Of a stretch of 64,000 bases of DNA, positions 43,066 to 50,389 are shown piece after piece. The position numbers and the translations under genes are program-made. Each line of letters begins with the position of its first letter. Position 1 is the first letter of the stretch. The notes under the pieces were generated by a model. The model saw only the letters and a program-made list of their open reading frames with translations, was not told the DNA's origin and did not search any database. Source of the DNA: Gammaproteobacteria bacterium (lineage in GTDB: Bacteria > Pseudomonadota > Gammaproteobacteria > Nevskiales > Nevskiaceae); NCBI GenBank assembly GCA_016182805.1, contig JACPFV010000008.1, positions 1-64,000 on the forward strand. The letters run 5' to 3'.

Positions 43066-45072
43066 CTACTTTCGCCGCTGTTCCTGTGGTGGAACGGGGG
43101 CGCGAATCCGCCACGATCCGCTGGACTTTGACTGAATCGCCATCGCACGACTTGCGGCGCGAGCATTCTGGGCTTGCCGCGGCACGACGAGCACGACATC
43201 GGCCCAGTCGGGTCCCTCTGCGTCGGGTGCAGTATTACTTCCGTTACTCGCCGAAAGCGTGCCGCGATAGTACGAAGTCACGGCGCGCGGGCCGTCGTAG
43301 AGCTGGACCCCCACCGTGTAGTTGGTCGGCCCACGCCCGCGGCTGTTGTAGTAGTGAACGCGGACCAAGTACGGCTCGTCCCACCGTATGGTGTTGGCGG
43401 TGGTGAGGAGCCAATTTTCGGGGCCATAGCCTGTTGTGACGTCATGATCGAGGAAACCGCCATCCCCGGTGGTTGGGTGGTAGTACGCCGAGTAGTCACC
43501 GACGGGATCGATGACATACAAGTCAACGTCCGTGTCGTTGGTATCCCAGGTGAGGTTGATGCGGATCACGGACTCCACGAAAAGGCCATCAAGCGTGAAA
43601 TCCTCGGTCCGCATATTGTTCGGAACCTCGATCAGATCGGCACGGTTTTCCTGTGAATTGAAGTCGCGACCGAAAGTTTCAAATCGCAGATGATTTACGC
43701 CCGAGGCAATCGACACGACGATCCGAAAGGCCCCGTCCTCGGCAACTGTGGTCTTGTATGCAGTGGACCCGACATACACCGTTAGTTGTTCCACCAGAAC
43801 CTGTGAGCTTTCGATGGTGCCTGCCAGCGATACGATCCGCTCGGAAACCTGCTGGCCGCTGTGGTGCGAGGAAACCGAAATGGTCGCATCGGCGGACGAA
43901 TGAAAGTTGTCCTTTGCGTCAGCCAGGATGTTTTCGTATGGCTCCGTGAGGTAGAGCGAGCCATCGCCGCTGTAGTTGACGCGGTCAAACGACACGGAAC
44001 CGCTCGCGTAGGGAAGAAAGGAGTCGCTCGCCGAGTCGTACGCGATCGTCCTCACGGAGTTTGGAAAATTCACGTCATAAATGCTGATCTCGCCGTGATC
44101 GTACGCCGTAGCGAGAACGGAATGCGCAGCCTGTCCGTCGGATCGCCAGAGATAAAGCAGGACGGGGCTCTGTGTCGTTTGAAGGGCGTTCGTGATAACC
44201 ACGTAATTGAGTAGGCCGTTGAGGGGCAGTGCCAGCTCGTCTCGGACGATGGTGTTGTAGTAGGTCGTCCACTGCTGGGCGATCGAGGTAAAAGCCCGGG
44301 TGGCAATCACGTGCTGGCCCACTCGCGTTTGCCCCTCGGAGTCAGTTCCGACGGGATTCATGAAGCGCGGGTAGAGGTTACCTTCGCGCGACCTCATGTT
44401 CTCGAAGTACCAGAGCGAAAACGACGAAATGCCGAAACATTCGCCCTCACGGTTGTACTCTGAGCCGCTGTTGGCAATTTGGAAGCCGTCTTCTCCAACA
44501 GCAAATGATGTGCGAAAGCTGCCGTCGAGCGCATCGCGGATCGAGGCGAGAATCCACGTGAAGGTGGAGGCATGGAACGTATCGAACGTTGCGGTCCGGT
44601 TCTCGAGGTCGAGTGCCGTCAACTGCGCCAGTTGCAGGTTGCCCGCATCATCGACGTAGTAGGGAACGGGTATCGTGTCCTCGTCCCGATAAGGAATCGT
44701 GATGCGCACTGGCCGCTCAAAGGTCGCGGGACCATCTGTATCAAGGACAAGCGCCGGACCCGGAACGCCTTCAGGAGTGCTGACCGTTCCGCTGTCGAGC
44801 GAAAGACCGATTTCACGATCTTCGGACAGAGCGCCGGGGGGTATTTCGACCGTCACGCCGGCAAGGGCACTGCCCTCGGGAGCGATAAGCACTGCGCCAT
44901 CCGCGCCGATCGTGTCGGCTGGCACGACCATGGTGGTGGTTCCCGGCGTAAAGTGTGCCGCTTGGCGACGCGCTTGCTTTGACCCGCCTCCACCACCACA
45001 TGCGACGAGTGCGATGGTGCAGACGACCCCCAACAACACAGTGACAACTTTCTCTTGATTTGAAAAACGCAT
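43066..45072 (-). CDS. Lipoprotein with ZU5, papain-like and DUF2135 domains
   Basis: 668 aa. Lipobox LVAC with Cys25. Residues 45-175: ZU5-like domain (VTVEIPPGALSEDREIGLSL). Residues 205-340: a papain-like segment with GECFGISSFSLWYFE (Cys212), AAHSVLATAYDHG (His317) and IYDVNFP (Asp333), which resembles a C39/papain catalytic triad. Residues 415-490: carboxypeptidase-regulatory-like strands. Residues 505-600: DUF2135/YfaP domain (LTWDTNDTDVDLYVIDP, GGFLDHDVTTGYGPENW). A GGGGGA ribosome-binding site precedes the ATG. The domain order is unusual; a surface protease or transglutaminase-like role is inferred, not proven. Confidence 0.7.
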   Translation of the reverse strand: MRFSNQEKVVTVLLGVVCTIALVACGGGGGSKQARRQAAHFTPGTTTMVVPADTIGADGAVLIAPEGSALAGVTVEIPPGALSEDREIGLSLDSGTVSTPEGVPGPALVLDTDGPATFERPVRITIPYRDEDTIPVPYYVDDAGNLQLAQLTALDLENRTATFDTFHASTFTWILASIRDALDGSFRTSFAVGEDGFQIANSGSEYNREGECFGISSFSLWYFENMRSREGNLYPRFMNPVGTDSEGQTRVGQHVIATRAFTSIAQQWTTYYNTIVRDELALPLNGLLNYVVITNALQTTQSPVLLYLWRSDGQAAHSVLATAYDHGEISIYDVNFPNSVRTIAYDSASDSFLPYASGSVSFDRVNYSGDGSLYLTEPYENILADAKDNFHSSADATISVSSHHSGQQVSERIVSLAGTIESSQVLVEQLTVYVGSTAYKTTVAEDGAFRIVVSIASGVNHLRFETFGRDFNSQENRADLIEVPNNMRTEDFTLDGLFVESVIRINLTWDTNDTDVDLYVIDPVGDYSAYYHPTTGDGGFLDHDVTTGYGPENWLLTTANTIRWDEPYLVRVHYYNSRGRGPTNYTVGVQLYDGPRAVTSYYRGTLSASNGSNTAPDAEGPDWADVVLVVPRQAQNARAASRAMAIQSKSSGSWRIRAPVPPQEQRRK

Positions 45073-45186
45073 GGCGTCCCCCGCTTACTCTTCCAAACGA
45101 CCTGTCCGGCGCTGTGTTCCATCCCTGGATCAGCGCCGGGAACCGCACCTCCTCTCCCACAGCCTATGCGACGGCATTGGGCGTCA

Positions 45187-46158
45187 CTACCTGGATCTAA
45201 CCTGCGCCCGCCAGATGTCCGCCTGCCCGCCGGCATCCGAGACGAAATAGATGTCGCCCGTAGACGACCACGTGGGCGAGCGGTCGTTGGTCGGTCCCTG
45301 GGTAATCTGCACCAAGGAACCGCCGTCCTCGCCAATCGTGTAGAGGTCTTCGTTGCCGTTTCGTGTGGTTACGAAGACGAGTCGGCGACCGTCCGGCGAC
45401 CATGCGGGATCGAAGTTGTTGAAGTCGCCGAACGTGATTTGCGTGAGCTGGTTCTTCGACTCGTCGAACGTAAAAATCTGGCTTCGCCCATTCACGCCGC
45501 GTGCAAATGCGAACCTCGACCCCGACGGCGCCCATTGCGGCGTGGAGCCGCCAAACAGCATCTTGCACTTCGACTCGGACGCCTTGAGGTCCATGAGCGC
45601 AATCGTTCCGGCCTCACTCGGCTTGGTTATCGTCACGAACAAGACCTTCGCGCCACTGGGCGACACCGACGGAGACTGGTCATAGGCGGTGCACGGCGTC
45701 GGCGAGATGAATTGAATCGCGGCAATGCCTTCGCCTACGGTGGAGCGGGCAAGAAGCGACTGACTGCCTTGCTCCATGGAAAATGCGAAGCCGCGACTGT
45801 CGGAAAACCACGCCGGGTCACGTGCGCCCTGCTGGCTGAGCATCGTCTTGCCGGGTTTCCCAAGCTCCATAAGCACGATCGCGGCAGGACCGCCGTTTCG
45901 GCTGCGGCCGGCGAGAAATCCTGAGCGGCCCGCACCGCTTCCTTGATTGAAGATCAGATGCTGTCCATTGGGCGCGACCCGAAGGCCGTACTCCGCCTCA
46001 GCATCGTTGGTGACCGATTCAATGGAAACCTGTCCAACACCGGAGGGAACCTTGGGCATTTCTTCGCGTTTGCCGAGCTGCATCTGTGTGCAGCCGGTAA
46101 GGAAGGGGAGCGCGAGAAGCGGCGCGATGCGGCAAATCGAAAACGGCGTGAGGCTCAT
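45187..46158 (-). CDS. TolB-like beta-propeller lipoprotein
   Basis: 323 aa. Signal peptide with lipobox LTGC (ICRIAPLLALPFLTGCTQ). The remainder is PD40/WD40-like repeats of the TolB type: DPAWFSDSRGFAFSM, SPSVSPSGAKVLFVT, TPQWAPSGSRFAFARG, DPAWSPDGRRLVFVTTRNGNEDLYTI, SPTWSSTGDIYFVSDAGG. The ATG at 46158 starts the signal peptide and has AGGGAG upstream; the frame runs on to 46359 without support. Likely a periplasmic binding scaffold, in line with the neighbouring exported proteins. Confidence 0.8.
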   Translation of the reverse strand: MSLTPFSICRIAPLLALPFLTGCTQMQLGKREEMPKVPSGVGQVSIESVTNDAEAEYGLRVAPNGQHLIFNQGSGAGRSGFLAGRSRNGGPAAIVLMELGKPGKTMLSQQGARDPAWFSDSRGFAFSMEQGSQSLLARSTVGEGIAAIQFISPTPCTAYDQSPSVSPSGAKVLFVTITKPSEAGTIALMDLKASESKCKMLFGGSTPQWAPSGSRFAFARGVNGRSQIFTFDESKNQLTQITFGDFNNFDPAWSPDGRRLVFVTTRNGNEDLYTIGEDGGSLVQITQGPTNDRSPTWSSTGDIYFVSDAGGQADIWRAQVRSR

Positions 46159-46205
46159 GCGAAGCGACTCCCTGGGAGATCGGAGGAGGGTGGCGAGCGA
46201 AAAGA

Positions 46206-46228
46206 GGCCTCCCGCAACGCGGGAGGCC
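46206..46228 (-). terminator. Rho-independent terminator after the beta-barrel gene
   Basis: Perfect 10-bp arms GGCCTCCCGC (46206-46215) and GCGGGAGGCC (46219-46228) with a 3-base loop, followed on the minus strand by TCTTTTC. It ends transcription from the 188-aa barrel gene before the TolB-like gene, so the two may be separately transcribed. Confidence 0.8.
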
Positions 46229-46283
46229 AGGTCCCTGACGTGGAGGCTGGCGTGCCTAACGCCTGGGAGAGACACGGTGCGGC

Positions 46284-46850
46284 TCAGTTGAAGAAGTAGA
46301 TGAGCTTGCCGCCGATGGAGAAGCCGCCGTAGTCGCCTTTTACCGTGACGTCTGTACATTCCTCAGTTTCGAAATCGATCGGGTAGCATGACTCCCCCAA
46401 GTTGGCCTCCGTCTCGACGTTGGAGTAGGCGAACTCAAGACCCCAGGCGAGGTTTGGATTATCAAATGCATTGAGCGCCTGGAATCCACCGACCAATTCC
46501 AAGCCGTTCCCGTCCGCATCCACGCCGTCAATGCTTTCCTTAACGGAGGAGTACCCGAGTGCAGCGTACGGCCGGGTCTCGACGCCAAACAGCGCGAACG
46601 GGCCATCAAAAAGCTTCATTACCCGCACGCCGTACGTCGTGAAGTCGCCGACCACACCCACGCTGCCGCTGACGCCAAACTCATCCGACAGCCAGTATTC
46701 CGCCGTCGGACCAAGCCCGAAGTTCAAGGCGTTTGTTGAGACGCCAGCCCCAAAGCGGCCCGTCATGTCGTCCGCCGCGACTGCTGAGCCCGCGGCCATA
46801 GCCACGCCGAGCGCGAGGGCTCGGCCAATTCCTCTCCTGTATCGCTTCAT
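46284..46850 (-). CDS. Small outer-membrane beta-barrel protein
   Basis: 188 aa. Signal peptide (IGRALALGVAMAAGSAVAA) and alternating amphipathic strands (FGAGVSTNALNFGLGPTAEYWL, FGVSGSVGVVGDFTTYGVRV, AWGLEFAYSNVETEA, GGFSIGGKLIYFFN). The size and aromatic C-terminus fit an 8-strand barrel. A Cys pair in GESCYPIDFETEECTDV suggests an external disulfide loop. AGGGGAAAC lies upstream of the ATG. Role unknown. Confidence 0.75.
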   Translation of the reverse strand: MKRYRRGIGRALALGVAMAAGSAVAADDMTGRFGAGVSTNALNFGLGPTAEYWLSDEFGVSGSVGVVGDFTTYGVRVMKLFDGPFALFGVETRPYAALGYSSVKESIDGVDADGNGLELVGGFQALNAFDNPNLAWGLEFAYSNVETEANLGESCYPIDFETEECTDVTVKGDYGGFSIGGKLIYFFN

Positions 46851-47015
46851 GTGTTTCCCCTAGTGGTTTTGCTGCCTTGGAACCCGCCCCGAAAGTCACG
46901 CACCTCCCCGAGCGGCCGGGGGTCGAATATGCCGCAGTGTGCACAGCTGCGCAAGCACAATTGTTTTCTTGTTGTGTGCCTGTTGTTTCTAAATGGATTT
47001 TCTAGACTCGCCTGC

Positions 47016-47381
47016 ATGAAGCGACGCTCTAAAGTTTCTCAGGCAGCGGCAGGGAAGGCGGCAGAATCGCCCGCCGTCCTCAGCGTGGGTGCGACCAAGG
47101 GCCTGGTGGCTCCGATTCCGTCGAAGACGATCACGGTGACGTTGCGGCTATCGGGGCCGTGGCACGTGCTGTGGGAGCGCCTGCGCGCCGCGGTCCCAAC
47201 GACCAACGATGCTGAGCTGCTTCGTCAGGGCGTTGCCCTTCGCATGGCCCTCGCGGCGCTTGATTCCAAGGGGCAGAAGCCCCGCGCTGCGATCACGTTC
47301 CATGATGAGAACGGAGAACTGGTGACGGTGGATTTGGAGGAGTACGTGGGGATACGCCCGGACGACGAGCCGGACGCATAG
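47016..47381 (+). CDS. Hypothetical protein, 121 aa
   Basis: I do not recognise a family. A basic N-terminus (MKRRSKVSQAAAGKAAE) precedes ITVTLRLSGPWHVLWERLRAAVP and a helical AELLRQGVALRMALAALDSKG segment, and an acidic C-terminus ends it. The beta-strand followed by two helices is loosely like ribbon-helix-helix proteins. Codon composition is poorer in G+C than in the core genes. It is divergent from the beta-barrel gene across a comparatively A+T-rich 165-bp spacer. Confidence 0.5.
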   Translation: MKRRSKVSQAAAGKAAESPAVLSVGATKGLVAPIPSKTITVTLRLSGPWHVLWERLRAAVPTTNDAELLRQGVALRMALAALDSKGQKPRAAITFHDENGELVTVDLEEYVGIRPDDEPDA

Positions 47382-47390
47382 TTATCCACA
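47382..47390 (+). promoter_or_regulatory. Consensus DnaA-box sequence
   Basis: TTATCCACA, a perfect DnaA-box 9-mer, starts right after the stop of the 121-aa gene. It is a single copy; no array or A+T-rich unwinding region was seen, so it may be chance or a relic of a replicon carried into this accessory region. Confidence 0.3.
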
Positions 47391-48172
47391 TTGACAGCCT
47401 GAGGAAGGCGTCATAACAATGAAATAGGCACACGAAAGACGACGAGGAGGATCGTCGTAGCGGATCGGGGACATGCGCTGAACGCTTCAAGCCAATGGAG
47501 CCGCCTTGCAAGGCATCGGCCTGGAGCGTACGAACGCATGAAGAAAGCCCCTCACGACCGTGCACCGCTATCGCTACGAGACGTAAAGAAGTTGTTGCTT
47601 CGCAAGTCAAACACGCGTGGCTTCGAAGCGGCGACCAAGACCACCAGCAACCGCGCCCGCCGGAGCCGTTAAATCCGAGCCTGTTGAGTACCACTGACCG
47701 TGTCCCACTGGGACCAGGGGGATCGGAGCGCAGCTCCACCCCGCAGCACCTGGCAGCACCCATGATGACTGCGAAGGCGTAATCGGCGCGTCCGCAGTGC
47801 CGATCATCGGCGGTGGATCGCCAGTATCGAGAATTGGCCCATCCATCCGGCAAAGCCGGAACTCGAAGCCCCGTTGGGTCGCTCCCACCGGGGCTTCACT
47901 CTTTGAGCGAGCGATATCGCTTGCCGGGAGGTCGGAATTATCCAGCTCCAAACAAACACGACCGCCGCACGGCTCCCGTCGGATGGTGTAAAGCATTTCG
48001 TCAAGCCGCCCGCCAAGACCGTCAGGAATAATTTCCTCGTCCTTGTCGATGAGGCAAGCGCGCTGCCACGGAGGGCCCCACGGCATGTAAGAAAAGCAAT
48101 AATGACCCGTGGCTGCATTCAGGGTCCGAGAAAGGCCAGATTGAAGATGGCAGGTAAATTGACGGAGGCATT
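47391..48172. other. 782-bp gene-poor stretch in the accessory region
   Basis: No convincing gene is present. A 44-codon basic open frame (47538-47672, beginning MKKAPHDRAPLSLRDVKKLL) has no ribosome-binding site and stays unsupported. A strong hairpin is present at 47865-47897, listed separately. The stretch may be remnants of mobile DNA. Confidence 0.5.
47865..47897. terminator. Strong hairpin, probable terminator
   Basis: GAAGCCCCG (47865-47873) and CGGGGCTTC (47889-47897) are perfect 9-bp arms, with TGGG/CCCA pairing further inside and a short loop. ACTCTTT follows on the plus strand. It has the form of plasmid or phage terminators, but no adjacent coding gene shows which transcript it ends. 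Confidence 0.55.
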
Positions 48173-48352
48173 ATGTCCAGCAACCGCGATAAGAAGGACC
48201 GTAACGACCGTCGCGACACCAAGCATGACGACAGGCGCGAGTCCGCAACTTGTCGAATACCGGCAGGGGTGCCAATAGTTGGCTGCCCAAACTGTGGGCA
48301 GATTTTGCTCCCTGGGCAGTCATGCCCCTGTAGCCGCGGGCCATATGACTGA
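48173..48352 (+). CDS. Small zinc-ribbon protein, 59 aa
   Basis: It is short and easily missed. ATG 48173 follows GGAGG with four bases between, a strong ribosome-binding site. The N-terminal half is highly charged (MSSNRDKKDRNDRRDTKHDD). The C-terminal half holds a four-Cys ribbon, GCPNCGQILLPGQSCPC, with one further Cys upstream. Stop at 48350-48352. It lies 127 bp before the 431-aa helix-turn-helix gene on the same strand and could belong with it. Function unknown. Confidence 0.55.
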   Translation: MSSNRDKKDRNDRRDTKHDDRRESATCRIPAGVPIVGCPNCGQILLPGQSCPCSRGPYD

Positions 48353-48479
48353 GTAGCGGAGCAAGCCGCAAAACGACGGGGTTCGCCGCGAAAGCCGCGG
48401 AAGAGATGACTTTGCTGGTGAATATCGGTTGCCGGTTCATGAATCCGAGAGGTCGGCTTTCGGATATCGTGTTGTAGGT

Positions 48480-49775
48480 ATGCCAGATAGGGATCAAATC
48501 GCAGACCGCATGAATTTTCCCGCCTCGCCGTCCAGGAAGACCGGTCGTGAAGCAGCGGCGAAGCGCATCGTGGAATGGATCGGCGCTTTCGTGAAGCAAT
48601 GCCGGAAAAACGGCGAAGGCGTGCAGGGTGCCGCACGCTGCCTCGGCGTGACTCGACAGCATTTGTACTATTTCGTCTCAGATCAAACCCGTGATGTCGC
48701 TTGGCGCACTTTCGTCCGCGGCGGGCAAAGCAAGATTCTGAAAGGCGTTCGAAATTCCGGGTTCGCGGACGAACAAACCATCCATGACCTCGCTCTCCTT
48801 GCGCCAGCGATCGATGAAAGCGGTGCCGAACGAATCGCTGATGAACGCGAGCCGGGTGGACGCCTCGTGCTCATGGTGCTGGCCGCGCTACTGCGGTACG
48901 CGTGCGCGCTTGACCGCCTCGGATGGCTGAAAGCGAAATTTGGGCTCGACGTGGTGGGTTCTGCCGAACACCCACCGATTTGGGGCGCCTTGGTCGCACG
49001 CTTCCACGAGATCGCGAGTGCGTCAAATTATGGCGATTTCGATGCCGGCAACCTTATTGCATTCCTGCGACACCAGGTCGAAGGTATATTGGTTCGACAG
49101 CAAGTCGCACACATCTTGGTTCGCGATGTGCTACCGATAATTCCTGGCCGAGCTCCGCCACAGAATTGGTTGTGGCGCGGACATGACACCTCCCGTGCCA
49201 GTCGTCCGAAGGATTCGGACGATACAATCGTGCGCTTATGCGCCGCGGAAATGGCCCACCTTTTTCTGCACGATGTCATTTCTCTGAATCCTTCGTCCCC
49301 GACCTATGAAACGTTGAGTTCAATAGTGGTTGCTCACGCGGAGCGGAAGACGCCGCTTCCGACGTCGGCGTTCCTTCTGGCGAGGCGAATGGCCGATGCC
49401 CGACGTAAGCACCTGATAGACCTGAGCCTGCTGATCGGCTCGTTGGCGACGTCGGCGATGGAATCTCGGAGACGAGTTCTCCTGCCGAGGAGCTACATCT
49501 CCGGATCCATCGCCGCCGAGTATGAAATCTGGAGAAACTCCGGGACTCACTTTAACTTTCCGCTCGTTGACCATCGCCAAGTGCAAGTTCCAAAGCCGGA
49601 TGGAACCGGTTTTGAAAACCGATGGGTTCCGAATGATTACTTCACCGAAAATCCCGTCAACGAAGCCGCATGGATAAGGCAGTTTAGGATCGATCATGCT
49701 GCATGGTGTCGCAGTGAGGTGCGGCGCGAACGGCTGCGAACCAAAAGGAAATATGCCCCGACACCGCCGTATTAG
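48480..49775 (+). CDS. Unfamiliar 431-aa protein with N-terminal Fis-type helix-turn-helix
   Basis: No known family recognised. Residues about 20-65 (AAKRIVEWIGAFVKQCRKNG then EGVQGAARCLGVTRQHLYYF) look like a Fis/NtrC-type DNA-binding helix-turn-helix. The remaining 360 residues are mainly helical without a motif I can name, ending in a basic tail (RSEVRRERLRTKRKY). The ATG at 48480 (MPDRDQIADRM) is preferred to an upstream TTG at 48429. Base composition is clearly less G+C-rich than the core genome, so recent acquisition is likely. Confidence 0.55.
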   Translation: MPDRDQIADRMNFPASPSRKTGREAAAKRIVEWIGAFVKQCRKNGEGVQGAARCLGVTRQHLYYFVSDQTRDVAWRTFVRGGQSKILKGVRNSGFADEQTIHDLALLAPAIDESGAERIADEREPGGRLVLMVLAALLRYACALDRLGWLKAKFGLDVVGSAEHPPIWGALVARFHEIASASNYGDFDAGNLIAFLRHQVEGILVRQQVAHILVRDVLPIIPGRAPPQNWLWRGHDTSRASRPKDSDDTIVRLCAAEMAHLFLHDVISLNPSSPTYETLSSIVVAHAERKTPLPTSAFLLARRMADARRKHLIDLSLLIGSLATSAMESRRRVLLPRSYISGSIAAEYEIWRNSGTHFNFPLVDHRQVQVPKPDGTGFENRWVPNDYFTENPVNEAAWIRQFRIDHAAWCRSEVRRERLRTKRKYAPTPPY

Positions 49776-49900
49776 TTCCAGTTGGCTGTCGTGCGACGCG
49801 GGGTGTGTAAAGGGAATCGTCAAGCCACACCTGCGCTTTGTCGGACACACTCGTCCCCAACCCGAATTGCCCGAAGATCGAAACGGGGGCCGGCGAAGGC

Positions 49901-50146
49901 ATGAAGAGGCAAACTCAGCGTCCACCTGTTTTACGCATAAAAGACACTGCCGGTCTTGGCCGACTAGGACGGTTTGCGACGGGGTTTGTCGTGTCGATTG
50001 AGCGCGATTCGGGCAAGCCTTCGCCGTCCAGTGCGGTGCCGAACTCGGACGATTCGTTCGACGAAATGGCGCACGGCCAAGGGGTCGCGCCGTCGAAGAA
50101 CAAAAACGTCAGATCGCCCTCTCAAACCCTTTCGTCGAAGCGATAG
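49901..50146 (+). CDS. Hypothetical small ORF, 81 aa
   Basis: MKRQTQRPPVLRIKDTAGLG followed by a Ser/Pro-rich, low-complexity C-terminus. A weak GAAGG precedes the ATG. No family is recognised, and its last 25 bases run antisense over the truncated gene at 50122. It may be coding, but the support is thin. Confidence 0.3.
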   Translation: MKRQTQRPPVLRIKDTAGLGRLGRFATGFVVSIERDSGKPSPSSAVPNSDDSFDEMAHGQGVAPSKNKNVRSPSQTLSSKR

Positions 50147-50310
50147 ACGATGCCGCTCTCCGGCGCGCCCCAGTAGCTGCCGGGGATCGGGGCGCCGTCC
50201 GGTACCGCCGCCAGTTCCAGCCCGAAGCGCGCGAGCAGAGCGCCGATGTCGCCGAACGCGAGGTCCGCCAGGCGCAGCACCGGCGGGGTTCCGCCGGCGA
50301 CGGTGAGGCT
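50122..50310 (-). pseudogene. Truncated relative of the HTACH-motif protein
   Basis: The frame reads VLRLADLAFGDIGALLARFG ... LAAVPDGAPIPGSYWGAPES and then GIVYRFDERV before a stop. It aligns with the first half of the 174-aa protein at 41822-42346, sharing PGSYWGAPE and the spacing before it. The second half, including the HxxxH motif, is missing. The break at about 50150 coincides with the return from the A+T-richer accessory region to core-like composition. Confidence 0.6.
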
Positions 50311-50389
50311 TGGGTCGCGCGGGGCTGGATTAGAATCCGCGCTGGCCGAAGGGCGCGCAGCGGAGTGCGCGTCCGGCTGGGGGAAAATC

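Noticed and set aside
47382-47390. A replication origin based on the DnaA box
   Set aside because: A single 9-mer without an array, iterons or replication gene is not enough.
49838-49900. Longer start for the small ORF at 49901
   Set aside because: The added 21 codons have no ribosome-binding site, and even the shorter frame is weakly supported.
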